Shown in pieces: positions 15,247 through 24,962 of a stretch of 64,000 nucleotides of DNA. The notes below the pieces were generated by a model. The model was not told where the DNA came from and searched no databases. It worked only from the letters and a program-made list of their open reading frames with translations. Source of the DNA: Asaia sp. W19 (GTDB lineage: Bacteria; Pseudomonadota; Alphaproteobacteria; Acetobacterales; Acetobacteraceae); the NCBI RefSeq assembly GCF_003994335.1, contig NZ_PNQZ01000013.1, forward strand, positions 248,001 through 312,000. Reading direction: 5' to 3'. Position 1 is the first letter of the stretch. Each line of letters opens with the position of its first letter. The position numbers were made by a program, and so were the translations under genes.

Positions 15247-15939
15247 TCAGGCCGTGAACGACGCCACGTCGACGCGCACACCCGGGCCCATCGTGGAAGA
15301 CAGGGCTGCCTTCTTCAGATAGGTACCCTTGGCACCGGTCGGACGTGCCTTCTGGACGGCATCAACCAGAGCCTTGATGTTCTCGACCAGCTTGTCTTCA
15401 CCGAAGGAAGCCTTGCCAACGCCAGCATGGATGATACCGGCCTTCTCGGCGCGGTATTCGACCTGGCCGGACTTGGCTGCCTGAACGGCGCCCTTCACGT
15501 CCATGGTCACCGTGCCAAGGCGGGGGTTCGGCATCAGGCCGCGCGGGCCGAGGATCTTACCCAGACGACCGACCAGTGCCATCATGTCCGGGGTCGCAAT
15601 GCAGCGATCGAACTCGATTTCACCGTTCTGGATCTTCTCGGCCAGGTCTTCCGCACCGACGACTTCCGCACCGGCTGCCTTGGCTTCTTCAGCCTTGGGG
15701 CCACGAGCGAAAACGCCAACGCGCAGGGCCTTGCCCGTGCCGTTCGGCAGCGAGATCAGACCACGGACCATCTGGTCAGCGTGACGGGGATCGATGCCGA
15801 GGTTCAGCGAGATTTCGATGGTCTCGTCGAACTTGGCTTTCGCATTGCCCTTGACCAGAGCAACGGCTGCGGACAGGTCATACTGCTTGTCGGTGTCGAC
15901 CGTCGCGCGGGCGGCGTTCAGCCTCTTGTTCTTGGCCAT
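15247..15939 (-). CDS. rplA: 50S ribosomal protein L1
   Basis: L1 forms the mobile stalk at the E site and represses the L11 operon in E. coli. Product 230 aa, starting [20 protein letters not shown], with the family signature region [16 protein letters not shown] and [19 protein letters not shown]. It starts 4 nt after rplK stops, so the two are translationally linked. Length is normal. Confidence 0.97.
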   Translation of the reverse strand: MAKNKRLNAARATVDTDKQYDLSAAVALVKGNAKAKFDETIEISLNLGIDPRHADQMVRGLISLPNGTGKALRVGVFARGPKAEEAKAAGAEVVGAEDLAEKIQNGEIEFDRCIATPDMMALVGRLGKILGPRGLMPNPRLGTVTMDVKGAVQAAKSGQVEYRAEKAGIIHAGVGKASFGEDKLVENIKALVDAVQKARPTGAKGTYLKKAALSSTMGPGVRVDVASFTA

Positions 15940-15943
15940 AGGA

Positions 15944-16378
15944 TCAGCCCTCCACCACGTTCAGACCCATCGACTTGGCCGAACCGGCCAGCATGCGCAC
16001 AGCGCCGTCGATGTCATTGGCGTTCATGTCCTTGAACTTCTCTGCAGCGATCTCGCGCAGCTGCGCGGTCGTGACGGAGCCAACAGCGGCAGACTTGCCG
16101 ACCGTCTGGCTGCCCTTGGAGACCTTGGCGGCCTTGAGCAGGAAGTAGGTGTTCGGCGGGGTCTTGGTGACGAAGCTGAACGTACGATCCGCATAGGCCG
16201 TAATAACGACCGGGATCGGCATGCCGGGCTCGAGAGTCTGCGTCTTGGCGTTGAACTCTTTGCAGAACTGCATGATGTTCAGACCGCGCTGACCCAGGGC
16301 CGGACCGACTGGCGGCGACGGATTCGCCTTGCCGGCCGGGATCTGCAACTTGATGTAGCCAACTACTTTTTTGGCCAT
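15944..16378 (-). CDS. rplK: 50S ribosomal protein L11
   Basis: L11 binds the GTPase-associated centre of 23S rRNA and is needed for RelA response. Product 144 aa, starting [20 protein letters not shown], with [23 protein letters not shown] and the C-terminal [14 protein letters not shown] segment (here [15 protein letters not shown]). It is first in the rplKAJL-rpoBC cluster. The upstream gene on the same strand is an efflux lipoprotein, not nusG, so the usual secE-nusG pair must be elsewhere. Confidence 0.97.
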   Translation of the reverse strand: MAKKVVGYIKLQIPAGKANPSPPVGPALGQRGLNIMQFCKEFNAKTQTLEPGMPIPVVITAYADRTFSFVTKTPPNTYFLLKAAKVSKGSQTVGKSAAVGSVTTAQLREIAAEKFKDMNANDIDGAVRMLAGSAKSMGLNVVEG

Positions 16379-16478
16379 ATCCGGGACTCCTCAATGGTTT
16401 GCCCGAACCGCGGTTCCAGTGAGGCGTTGCCGATCCTGCGATCGCTTACGCCTCTCCCGCGTTCCGAATGGGAGCGGC

Positions 16479-16508
16479 CCCTTACCGCCCCTGAGCCGGG
16501 GCTGTCAA
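16479..16508 (-). promoter_or_regulatory. Putative rplK operon promoter overlapping an upstream gene's end
   Basis: On the minus strand a perfect -35 box TTGACA (16503-16508) lies 18 nt from TAAGGG (16479-16484). The -10 box overlaps the TAA stop of the efflux lipoprotein gene. A promoter is expected here because only 103 nt separate that gene from rplK. The G-rich -10 resembles the rpsL promoter (TAGGGT). Confidence 0.45.
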
Positions 16509-18104
16509 GCCTTTCGTGGTCGCTCCCATCGTGTCATCGCCGCTCAGATCCTGGTCCCCGGGTCCCGTGCGCGTATCCACGTCACCCGCCGGGCGCGGAT
16601 GATGCAGCCCGTCATATTGCAGCACACCAATCGGATCGATGGACTTGATCGAGGGCAATGCCGAACGATCCCAGCCACCGCCCAGAGCCTTGATCAGGCG
16701 CACGCTGGCCTGAAGCTGGATGGTCTGGGCCTGAACCGCGTCAATACGCGCCACAAGAGCCGCCTGCTGCGCCACAACCACATCGAGGTAGTTGGTCAAG
16801 CCGCCCGTATAGAGGGCCATGGTCATGCGCTGTGTGCGTAGGGCCGCATCAACGGCCGCATATTGCTGCTTCTGCTGATCTGCGAAGGCGCTGGTCTGGG
16901 AAAGACCGTCCTCCACATCCTGAAAGGCCGAGAGCACGGTCGAGCGATATCGATCGGCGCTCTCGCGGTATTGGGCCCAGGCGCGCTGCAAGGCGGCACG
17001 ACGTAGACCGCCCGTAAAAAGCGGCTCAACCGCCTGCACCCCGTAACTCCACATGGAATTCCCGAGGCTGGCCAGGTCGAAGCCGTTATTCATGAAACCA
17101 CCATTCAGGCTGAAGGTGACGTCAGGATAAAAAGCGGCACGCGCAACACCGATCGCCCGGCTATTCGCGGCGAGATTACGCTCGGCAGAAGCGATATCGG
17201 GGCGACGTTCGAGAAGCTGCGAGGGCAGACCACTCGGAATACGTAGGATGGAATAAGGCAGGACCTGCGTCGTGGAGGGGGCAATATGGAAGCTGCCCGG
17301 CACGGTGTTCACCATTACCGCTATGGCATGTTCCAGCACCTGACGCTGGGCGCGTACATTGCTTTGCGACGCCATGGTCGCAAAAAGCTGGTTCTCGGCG
17401 CGTGAGACATCCAGCCCGGCCGCAATCGCCCCAGCCTGACGCAGCTGGGTGATTTTCACCGCAGTCTGATAATAGCGGATCGAGTCGGCATAGACCGCAT
17501 ACTGGGCATCAAGCCCACGCAGACCGAGATAATTGGACGCCAGTTCGGCTTCGAGCATCAGGCGCAGATTGGCGTAATCCGCCGCACTGGCCTGAGCCAT
17601 ATTCTTCTGCATGCGTGTGGAATTGCGGATACGGCTGAAGAAATCCGGCTCCCAGGTCGCCGCACCACTGTAGAAGACGCTCGACTCGGTCGTGGGCGAA
17701 GTCGCGGTATTGCCGCGCCACAGACGCGTGAGCGATGTCTTGTTGTTCGACATCCCCGCAGAGCCATTGAGTTGCGGGGCAAGCTGCGCCTCGGTCTCTC
17801 GCGCGATATCGCGTGACTGGGTGAAGATCTCCGCCTGAGCCTGAAGGTCAGGGTTCGACGCCAGCATCTTCTCCTCAAGGGCATTCAGCTGGGCATCGTG
17901 GAACACCTCCCACCATTTTCCCTTGGGCACGTCATCAGCTGGTCGGGCATCTACCAAGACGCCCTTCCCTTTCCACCCATCGGGGTAGATGAATTTGGGA
18001 GCCTGATAATTTGGCGCGAGGTCGCAGCCAGACAGGAGCGAGAGGCTGAACACGGCCCCGGCAATGCTCCCGCGCAGGGCACGTCTTGTGGAAGACCCTC
18101 TCAT
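16482..18104 (-). CDS. RND efflux outer-membrane lipoprotein (NodT/OprM family)
   Basis: Outer-membrane channel of a tripartite pump. The 540-residue product starts with a lipoprotein signal ending LSLLSGC (lipobox near residues 23-27) and the following DLAPNYQAP is typical of this family. Long alpha-helical OEP repeats fill the rest, with conserved GARWEPDFF-like and RRPDIASAERNLAANSRAIGVARAAFYPDV segments (the latter a hallmark). It overlaps the adaptor gene by 4 bp. The last ~45 residues are an unusual low-complexity tail that also contains the rplK promoter. Confidence 0.9.
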   Translation of the reverse strand: MRGSSTRRALRGSIAGAVFSLSLLSGCDLAPNYQAPKFIYPDGWKGKGVLVDARPADDVPKGKWWEVFHDAQLNALEEKMLASNPDLQAQAEIFTQSRDIARETEAQLAPQLNGSAGMSNNKTSLTRLWRGNTATSPTTESSVFYSGAATWEPDFFSRIRNSTRMQKNMAQASAADYANLRLMLEAELASNYLGLRGLDAQYAVYADSIRYYQTAVKITQLRQAGAIAAGLDVSRAENQLFATMASQSNVRAQRQVLEHAIAVMVNTVPGSFHIAPSTTQVLPYSILRIPSGLPSQLLERRPDIASAERNLAANSRAIGVARAAFYPDVTFSLNGGFMNNGFDLASLGNSMWSYGVQAVEPLFTGGLRRAALQRAWAQYRESADRYRSTVLSAFQDVEDGLSQTSAFADQQKQQYAAVDAALRTQRMTMALYTGGLTNYLDVVVAQQAALVARIDAVQAQTIQLQASVRLIKALGGGWDRSALPSIKSIDPIGVLQYDGLHHPRPAGDVDTRTGPGDQDLSGDDTMGATTKGLTAPAQGR

Positions 18105-19384
18105 CGGCGCGCCCCGTTCTCATTGCTGCCACCGTCATCATCCTCGGGCGCAGGCTGATGCGGCTGAGGCGCAACGTTCTTGCGCGGGGCTGCCGTTGCA
18201 TCGTTATAACCGCGCGTCGAGGGAACCACCTTCACCTCATCCCCTTCGAGCATATCGGCTGTGGGATTGGCCACAATCTGATCCTTGGCGGCAATCCCCC
18301 CCAGAATCTGGATGGTCATTCCATAATTGATGCCGGTTTTCACGTCGATCAGGTGAATGCGATTATCCACCACCGTGGCGAGCTGCGTGCCCTGGGCGCG
18401 GAAGATCAGCGCATTGACCGGCACAATCAGAACACCCGGCTCGCCCGGTGCCGTGAAATGCGCGGTCGCGTAGGAATCGGGCCAGAGTGAGCCATCCTCA
18501 TTGCTGAGTCCCAGCTCGGTTGTGACCGTGCGCGTTGCCGCGTTGAAGGCCTGCGCGGTAGCAAGGAAGCTTGCGTCATAAACGCGCCCTGGAAACTGCG
18601 GCAGGGTCAGCTTGGCTGCAAGCTTGTCCGAAATCACCGCCGCATAATCCTGCGGGACGGAAACAAACACACGCATGCGATGCGTATCCGCCACCGTGAA
18701 GAGTTCGGAGGCATTGCCGCGCGAATTCAGGTCCCCGCCACCCGCATTGACGTAATCGCCCACATTGACGAGACGCGACGTCACGATGCCATCGAAGGGC
18801 GCCACGATACGCTTGAAGTTCTCGAGTGCCTCGAAACGCTCGACCTCATGTTGTGCCTGATCGACCTGCGCCTTCTGGGCGGCGGCATTGGCGGCCTGCA
18901 CGTCGACCTCCTGACGGGACACAGCCTGAGTGTCACGCAGATCCGCCCAGCGCTTGGCCGTGATGACGGCCAGTTTGTAACGCGCGAGAACGACATTGTA
19001 GTTGGCCTTGGCAGCTTCGAACTGTGCATCGAGGCTCGGCGTGCTGATCTCGGCAAGCAGGTCGCCAGATTTCACATGGGCGCCGTAATCCTTGTACCAC
19101 ATCTTCACATAGCCGGAGACCTGCGCGTAGATCGGCGCCTGATACCAGGCGGCCAAATTGGCAGGCAGGTCGAGATGACGCTCTGCCGGTCCCGGCTGCG
19201 GGTTGATGAGGCTGACCCGCGCGCGCGCATTATCTTCAGCTTCCTCACGCAGGGTGCTGTAATGCATCGAGCGCCCGATGATACCCCATGCCGCGATCAG
19301 AACAGCGATACCGAGCACGATGAGAATGATGAGGCGGCCCCGCTTGCGGTTCTGCTCGGCACCTGTTTTCGGGTGCTGGGTCAT
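18101..19384 (-). CDS. RND efflux periplasmic adaptor (membrane fusion protein)
   Basis: Links the inner-membrane permease to the outer-membrane channel. The 427-residue product has one N-terminal membrane helix (about residues 16-37, RLIILIVLGIAVLIAAWGII), then the lipoyl/barrel-sandwich half motifs around GYVKMWYKDYGAHVKSGDLLAEI, a coiled-coil hairpin and the second lipoyl half IVAPFDGIVTSRLVNVGDYV. The C-terminal tail is rich in Pro, Asp and Gly. It overlaps both neighbours by 4 bp (ATGA), indicating one translationally coupled operon. Confidence 0.9.
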   Translation of the reverse strand: MTQHPKTGAEQNRKRGRLIILIVLGIAVLIAAWGIIGRSMHYSTLREEAEDNARARVSLINPQPGPAERHLDLPANLAAWYQAPIYAQVSGYVKMWYKDYGAHVKSGDLLAEISTPSLDAQFEAAKANYNVVLARYKLAVITAKRWADLRDTQAVSRQEVDVQAANAAAQKAQVDQAQHEVERFEALENFKRIVAPFDGIVTSRLVNVGDYVNAGGGDLNSRGNASELFTVADTHRMRVFVSVPQDYAAVISDKLAAKLTLPQFPGRVYDASFLATAQAFNAATRTVTTELGLSNEDGSLWPDSYATAHFTAPGEPGVLIVPVNALIFRAQGTQLATVVDNRIHLIDVKTGINYGMTIQILGGIAAKDQIVANPTADMLEGDEVKVVPSTRGYNDATAAPRKNVAPQPHQPAPEDDDGGSNENGARR

Positions 19385-22300
19385 GCGTGGGCTCCCTCAT
19401 CGCCGCGCTCATGCGGCTTTCTGTAATGGACAATGGCAAAAACGCAGGGGACGAACAGGAGCGTCGCTGCTGTGGCTACAATCAATCCGCCAATCACGGC
19501 CTTGCCGATCGGGGCGTTGTCGGAATTGCTCATGGACATGGGCACCATGCCGATGATCATGGCGAGTGCCGTCATTAGGACCGGGCGAATACGTTCATAC
19601 CCGGCCTCTAGCGCGGCTTTCAGCGCATCCCCATGGATCTCCATACGCTCACGCGCGAAGGATACCACCAGAATGGCATTGGCCGTGGCTGTACCCATGC
19701 ACATGATGGCCCCCGTCAATGCGGGTACCGAAAGCGAGGTATGGGTCAGGAACAGGCTCCAGGCGATGCCGCCCAACGCACCCGGCAACGCCGTGATGAT
19801 GACAAACGGATCGAGCCAGGACTGGAAGTTCACGACGATGATCAGATAGACGAGCGTGATCGACATCGCGAGACCAATGATCAGCTGCGAATAGGCATCG
19901 GACATCGTCACGGCCTGACCGCGCACCACCAGATGCGAGCCGCGCGGCAACTCGGACTTCATCGAATCCGCCACGTCCTGCACAGAGCGTGCCACTGTGC
20001 CGAGATCGATATTCTCGTTCGCGGCGTAGATATCGAACACGGGCATGATGTTGTAATGCGCAACTTCCGCCGGGGTGCCCGTCTGCTCGATCTCGGAGAG
20101 CGCGCCCAGAAGCTGAGGCTGGGCGTTCGTCGGGTTGCCGTCACCACGATCAATCGGCACCGTCTTCAGATCATTGAGTGTCTGGAGGTAGTTTGCCGGG
20201 GTCTGCACATCGATGAGCTGCGCCACGCCCGAGCTGTTCAGGTAATAGACCTGCCCCACCTGCGCACTGCCCGAAAGCACAATCAGCGCGTTCTGCGCGA
20301 TATTCTGCTCGGTGATGCCGGTACCGAGCGCGAAGCTGCGCTTGGCGTTGATGCTGAGCGTCGGCTGGGTCATGGGCTGCTGGATGGACACATCCGTGAT
20401 GCCCGGAATGGTCGCCAGCTTGCGACGCAGCTTCTTGGCAAAGGCGAAATTGCCGTAAAGATCGCGTCCCACCACCTGCACGTCGAGCGGCGCGGGCAAA
20501 CCGAAATTCAGGATCTTCGCGGTCAGATCGGCGGGCTGGAAAGTGATCTGCGTTCCGGGAAAAGCCTCGATCAGCCCGGCCCTGATCTTGCGGCGATACT
20601 CGGCCGTCGGGCTCTCATCGTTCTTGAGCGAGACCGTGATATCACAATCTTCGGTGCCCACGGTCGGGGTTGGGATGAAGGCCTGATTGAGCTGTGAGAA
20701 AGGTAGACCACAGTTGTTCAGCACTGCGTCGATCTGACCGGGCAGAATCTCGTGCATCTTCTTTTCGATCAGCACGGATATCTTGCCGGACTCCTCCAGA
20801 CGCGTCCCGATGGGCGCGCGCATATGCAGTTGCAGGGTGCCGGATTTGATTTCGGGGAAGAAATCCTCGCCGACAAAGAAATAAAGCCCCGAGGACAGGA
20901 TCGACACCGCCATGAAGAACGGGACGAATTTCTTCCTCTCCTCGATCAGGCCACCCAGCACAATCTTGTAGCGCTCACGGAAGCGGAAAAAGCCGCTCTC
21001 GAAGCCGCGCTGGAACCGCCCGAAAAAGCCGGGCTCCCTGCCGTCATCGCCACGTTCATGGGCGGCCACCTGCGCGGCCAGCATCCAGTTGGCCATGGTC
21101 GGCACAAGGGTTCGTGACAGAATGAACGAGGCGATCATGGCGAAGATGATGGCTTCGGCCATCGGCATGAACAGCCAACCCGCAACGCCGGTCAGTTCGA
21201 AAAGCGGCAACCAGACGATACAGATACAGGTGGTGGAAACGAAGGTCGGCACGACAATCTGATTGGCCGCATCGATGATGGCCATTTCCAGATCCTTGCC
21301 CATCTCAAGATGGGCGTCGATATTCTCGATCATGACGGTGGCGTCATCGACAAGGATACCGACCGCCAGGGCCAGGCCGCCCAACGTCATCACATTGATG
21401 GACTGCCCGGCGAGACTCAATCCGATGACCGAGCAGAGAATGGCGAGCGGAATGGACGTCGCCACAATCAGGGTCGAGCGCCACGACCCAAGGAAGAGCA
21501 ACACGGCGAGAGAGGTCAGCAGCGCAGCGATAATCATTTCGCGCACCACGTCCTCGACCGAATCCTTCACGAAGCCCGAGGCATCGGTCAGGATCTTGAT
21601 GCTCGTGCCCTTGGGCAGGGTCTCGATCACCTGAGGCAGCAGCTTCTTCACGCCAGCCACCACGTCGAGCGTCGAGGCATCGCCGCTTTTCATGATGACC
21701 ATCATGACGGCCTGACGCCCCTTCACCAGCACCATATTGGCCTGTGGTGGGCCGCCGCGATGCACATGGGCCACGTCGCGCAGATAGACCACCGCATTGC
21801 CCACCTGCTTGAGCGGCAGGTTATTGAAAGTCTCGACCTCGCGCGGCTGTGCGTTGGTGCGCACCATGTAGTCGAACGGTCCGATACGCTGATCGCCAGC
21901 GGGCAGTACGATATTCTGCTTGTTCAGCGCCGTGCTGACATCCACTGCCGAGAGGTTATGCGCCATCAGCTTGGAGGGATCGATATCCACCGTGATGTAA
22001 GGCGCGAGCCCTCCATAAGGGTTCGGGATCGATACGCCGGGCACGGAAACGAGCTGAGGCCTGATCAGGTTGGAGGCCATGTTGTACAATTCGGAGCCGT
22101 TCAGCTTGTCCGAATTGATCTGAAGCGTGAGCACCGGCACGGAAGACGCATTATAGGCCAGAATAAGCGGCGGCGTGGCGCCGGTCGGCAACTGCTTGAT
22201 GACGGTCTGCGACACGGAGGTAATCTGTGTCTGCGCCACGGAGGTATCGGTACCGGGCTGGAAATAGACCTTGACGATACCACGCCCGTAATACGAGCCA

Positions 22301-22551
22301 CTCTCGATATGCTCGATATTATTGACCGTCGTGGTCAGGGTGCGCTCGTAATAATAGACCACACGCCCGGACATATCCTCGGGCATGAGGCCCAGATACG
22401 ACCACACGATCGCAACGACCGGAATATTGATGTTCGGGAACACGTCGGTCGGCGTCTTGATGACCGATCTGACGCCGAAAATCACGATGAAGATGGACAG
22501 GACAACGAAGGTATAGGGGCGCTTGAGCGCGGTGATGACAACCTGATTCAT
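19381..22551 (-). CDS. RND efflux permease (AcrB/HAE1 superfamily)
   Basis: Proton-driven inner-membrane transporter of the tripartite pump; 1056 aa, the usual size. The N-terminus MNQVVITALKRPYTFVVLSIF leads into TM1 and the region PTDVFPNINIPVVAIVW. The charged residues of the proton relay appear in GGLALAVGILVDDATVMIENI (TM4, two Asp), and the second half repeats the fold. Substrate is not predictable from sequence. It is preceded by a 233-nt gap after the sensor kinase and is first of the three pump genes. Confidence 0.93.
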   Translation of the reverse strand: MNQVVITALKRPYTFVVLSIFIVIFGVRSVIKTPTDVFPNINIPVVAIVWSYLGLMPEDMSGRVVYYYERTLTTTVNNIEHIESGSYYGRGIVKVYFQPGTDTSVAQTQITSVSQTVIKQLPTGATPPLILAYNASSVPVLTLQINSDKLNGSELYNMASNLIRPQLVSVPGVSIPNPYGGLAPYITVDIDPSKLMAHNLSAVDVSTALNKQNIVLPAGDQRIGPFDYMVRTNAQPREVETFNNLPLKQVGNAVVYLRDVAHVHRGGPPQANMVLVKGRQAVMMVIMKSGDASTLDVVAGVKKLLPQVIETLPKGTSIKILTDASGFVKDSVEDVVREMIIAALLTSLAVLLFLGSWRSTLIVATSIPLAILCSVIGLSLAGQSINVMTLGGLALAVGILVDDATVMIENIDAHLEMGKDLEMAIIDAANQIVVPTFVSTTCICIVWLPLFELTGVAGWLFMPMAEAIIFAMIASFILSRTLVPTMANWMLAAQVAAHERGDDGREPGFFGRFQRGFESGFFRFRERYKIVLGGLIEERKKFVPFFMAVSILSSGLYFFVGEDFFPEIKSGTLQLHMRAPIGTRLEESGKISVLIEKKMHEILPGQIDAVLNNCGLPFSQLNQAFIPTPTVGTEDCDITVSLKNDESPTAEYRRKIRAGLIEAFPGTQITFQPADLTAKILNFGLPAPLDVQVVGRDLYGNFAFAKKLRRKLATIPGITDVSIQQPMTQPTLSINAKRSFALGTGITEQNIAQNALIVLSGSAQVGQVYYLNSSGVAQLIDVQTPANYLQTLNDLKTVPIDRGDGNPTNAQPQLLGALSEIEQTGTPAEVAHYNIMPVFDIYAANENIDLGTVARSVQDVADSMKSELPRGSHLVVRGQAVTMSDAYSQLIIGLAMSITLVYLIIVVNFQSWLDPFVIITALPGALGGIAWSLFLTHTSLSVPALTGAIMCMGTATANAILVVSFARERMEIHGDALKAALEAGYERIRPVLMTALAMIIGMVPMSMSNSDNAPIGKAVIGGLIVATAATLLFVPCVFAIVHYRKPHERGDEGAHA

Positions 22552-22784
22552 GCCATCGACCCATCACCCAGTCCGGCCACCACCCTATGCCTGTGCGCGT
22601 AGCCCGGCATGGAGTGACTCCATCCGTTTCCCGATATCATCAAGCAGGTTCCTTTTTCTGTTACAGCCAGACATACAAATCCAGCCGGGGGCGACAAGGA
22701 AAATTCCTTTTAAGTTCCGTTCTGGAACGACCTTTCATCGTGCTGTCACAACCTGCCCAGCCTGTATACGGGACCGGGCGCGGA
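22552..22784 (-). promoter_or_regulatory. Gap between sensor kinase and efflux operon
   Basis: No gene is seen in this 233-nt gap. It contains a palindrome AAGGAA-AA-TTCCTT at 22696-22709 and a weak promoter-like pair for the pump genes (TTGTCG, 16 nt, TATGTC on the minus strand). The palindrome could be a binding site for the adjacent response regulator; this is only a suggestion. Confidence 0.3.
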
Positions 22785-24203
22785 TCAGGCGGGCTCTGGA
22801 CTGCTGGAGGCTTGAAAGATCATCTCGAACGCGCACCCCCTCGTCGCCGCGGTCCCATCGCCATCTGCAATGGCCAGCTCGACACCATGCAGGCGCAGGA
22901 TCGCCATGACCAGACTGAGTCCGAGCCCGCTCCCCGGCACGTGACGACTTTTATCCGAGCGATAGAAACGCCCCAGCACGGCCTCTCGTTCCGCCTCCGG
23001 AATACCGATACCGGTATCCGCGACGCGCAGATTGATCACGCCCGGACCGGGCGTCACCGACACGGTGACGTGCCCATCCGACGGGGTGAATTTCATGGCG
23101 TTATCGAGAAGATTGGCGAGAACCTCGACGAGCAGATCGCGATCCCCGAAGGTGACGAGCGCATCACTCGCGGGTGCGGCTACGACCAGACTGGTCAGGA
23201 CGAGACCATTCGTCTCGGCTATCGGCTCATACAGATCGACGATATCGGCCACCAGATCGCCGAGATTCACATAGGCAAATCCCGCACGACGCCGACCGTT
23301 TTCGATTTCGCCGATACGCAAGAGCGCCGTGATGACCGAGAAACACTGGTCCAGATCCTGGGTCGCCTGCTCGATGACGGAATTCAGATAATCCGCGTCA
23401 TGCGGGCTCGATGTCGCCCTCTCGAGCCGCGCCCTCACTCGTGAAAGCGGTGTCCGCAGGTCATGGGCGATGTCATTGCCCACATCGCGTATCTCATCCA
23501 TCAGATGCTCGAGGCGGTCCAGCATGCGGTTGACCGACCCGGCAAGACGCTCGAGTTCGTCGCGCTCACGCCCGGCAGGCAGACGTTCATGCACATCGCC
23601 CTGCATGATGCGGTCTATCGCCTCGTGCATCGTCTTGACGCGGGCCAAGGCGCGGTGACTGAGCACGACCCCCGTCAATAATGCGAACATCACCACAGGG
23701 AAGACCGAAAGCAGCGCGCCACGCCGTATCATGTAATGCAGTTCGGAGAGCAGATGCAGCGAATGCGCCAGCACCAGAATACGGCCGCCCGGCACCTTTA
23801 CAGCGAGAAACCGCATTTCATAAGGCGCGTCATCGGTGGGAGAGAGCGTCAGGCGATGGACCTTGCCATCCACCGTCAACCCCTCGGGCCATGCCTTCAG
23901 ATCGCCTGCGATATGATGGTAATGCCCGTCGAACAGCCCGACCCAGTTGATCACCACGCGTAATTCGTTGCTGGCCCGCTCACGCACCTGATATTCAAGA
24001 CGTTCGGGTGTCTCCTGCACCAGCACATCAGCCTCGCGATGGAGGATACCGCTGGAGCGTTCGGACTCGAAATGCGTCATCTGCACAAAAAGCAGAACGA
24101 ATTGCAGCACCATGCCGCCAATGATGGCGGCCACGAAGGCCAGGGTCAGCCGGAACGTGGCTGTGCGAAAAACGCCGAAGCGTGACGTATCAGTGAGAGA
24201 CAC
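22785..24203 (-). CDS. Two-component sensor histidine kinase
   Basis: Membrane sensor that phosphorylates the neighbouring regulator. Product 472 aa: TM1 at about 18-40, a periplasmic domain to about 160, TM2 at about 163-183, HAMP to about 238, and a HisKA domain with the phospho-acceptor His247 in GNDIAHDLRTPLSR. The ATPase domain has LLDNAMKFTP (N box), VADTGIGIP (G1) and GSGLGLSLV (G2). The start is GTG and overlaps the response regulator gene by 14 bp, typical of a coupled pair. Signal is unknown; position suggests control of the efflux pump. Confidence 0.93.
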   Translation of the reverse strand: MSLTDTSRFGVFRTATFRLTLAFVAAIIGGMVLQFVLLFVQMTHFESERSSGILHREADVLVQETPERLEYQVRERASNELRVVINWVGLFDGHYHHIAGDLKAWPEGLTVDGKVHRLTLSPTDDAPYEMRFLAVKVPGGRILVLAHSLHLLSELHYMIRRGALLSVFPVVMFALLTGVVLSHRALARVKTMHEAIDRIMQGDVHERLPAGRERDELERLAGSVNRMLDRLEHLMDEIRDVGNDIAHDLRTPLSRVRARLERATSSPHDADYLNSVIEQATQDLDQCFSVITALLRIGEIENGRRRAGFAYVNLGDLVADIVDLYEPIAETNGLVLTSLVVAAPASDALVTFGDRDLLVEVLANLLDNAMKFTPSDGHVTVSVTPGPGVINLRVADTGIGIPEAEREAVLGRFYRSDKSRHVPGSGLGLSLVMAILRLHGVELAIADGDGTAATRGCAFEMIFQASSSPEPA

Positions 24204-24915
24204 GCAGCATGAACCCCGATCCGCGAATACTGTGGATCAGGGGCGTCTCACCCGTGCCATCGACCTTGCGCCGCAGCTTGCCGATATGAACATCGACCAG
24301 ATTGGTCTGGGGGATGAAGCGGTAATTCCACACATCCTCCAGGAGCATGGTGCGTGTCAGAACCTGATTGGGGCGGCGCATTAGATATTCGAGCAGCCGG
24401 AATTCCCGTGGCAACAACTCGATGTCACGCCCATCGCGCGTCACGGTGCGATCAATCAGATCCATATCCAGCGGACCGACGCGTAATGTCGTGGCGCGGG
24501 TGTCATTCGGGCGGCGCAAAAGCGCCTCGATACGCGCGACCAGCTCGTCCATGGCGAAAGGCTTGGTCAGATAGTCATCTCCACCGGCCTTGAGCCCGGT
24601 TACACGATCATCCACAGCGGAAAGCGCGGAGAGAACGAGGACAGGGGACTGGACATTCTGACCGCGCAGCTTCTCGATCACGGAGAGCCCATCGAGCAGT
24701 GGCAGCATGCGGTCGAGCACCAGGAGGTCATAGACTTCGCTCGTCGCGGCCTCGAGACCGGCCTGACCCGTCGAAACGTGGGAAACCGAAAACCCGCGCG
24801 CCGCGAGTTCCTCAACCACCTCTTTCGCCAGCGTATCGTCATCCTCGACGAACAGGATACGCGCCTTGGAAGGCACCTCGAGCGGGACAGTAGAGGGGCT
24901 GTGATCCGGTATCAT
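24190..24915 (-). CDS. Two-component response regulator, OmpR/PhoB family
   Basis: DNA-binding response regulator of 241 aa. Receiver domain (residues 18-130) with acidic pocket VEDDD, phospho-acceptor Asp68 in LLVLDRMLP and Lys118 in YLTKPF; C-terminal winged helix (about 145-240) with LLPREFRLLEYLMRRPNQVLTRTMLLEDVW and VDVHIGKLRRKVD. AGAGGA lies just before the ATG. It is first in a minus-strand series: regulator, kinase, permease, adaptor, outer-membrane lipoprotein. The most likely target is the pump promoter region. Confidence 0.94.
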   Translation of the reverse strand: MIPDHSPSTVPLEVPSKARILFVEDDDTLAKEVVEELAARGFSVSHVSTGQAGLEAATSEVYDLLVLDRMLPLLDGLSVIEKLRGQNVQSPVLVLSALSAVDDRVTGLKAGGDDYLTKPFAMDELVARIEALLRRPNDTRATTLRVGPLDMDLIDRTVTRDGRDIELLPREFRLLEYLMRRPNQVLTRTMLLEDVWNYRFIPQTNLVDVHIGKLRRKVDGTGETPLIHSIRGSGFMLRVSH

Positions 24916-24962
24916 GATGTCCTCTGTGCCGAAACATGGCCCGTTTCGATAGTAAATTCCGC

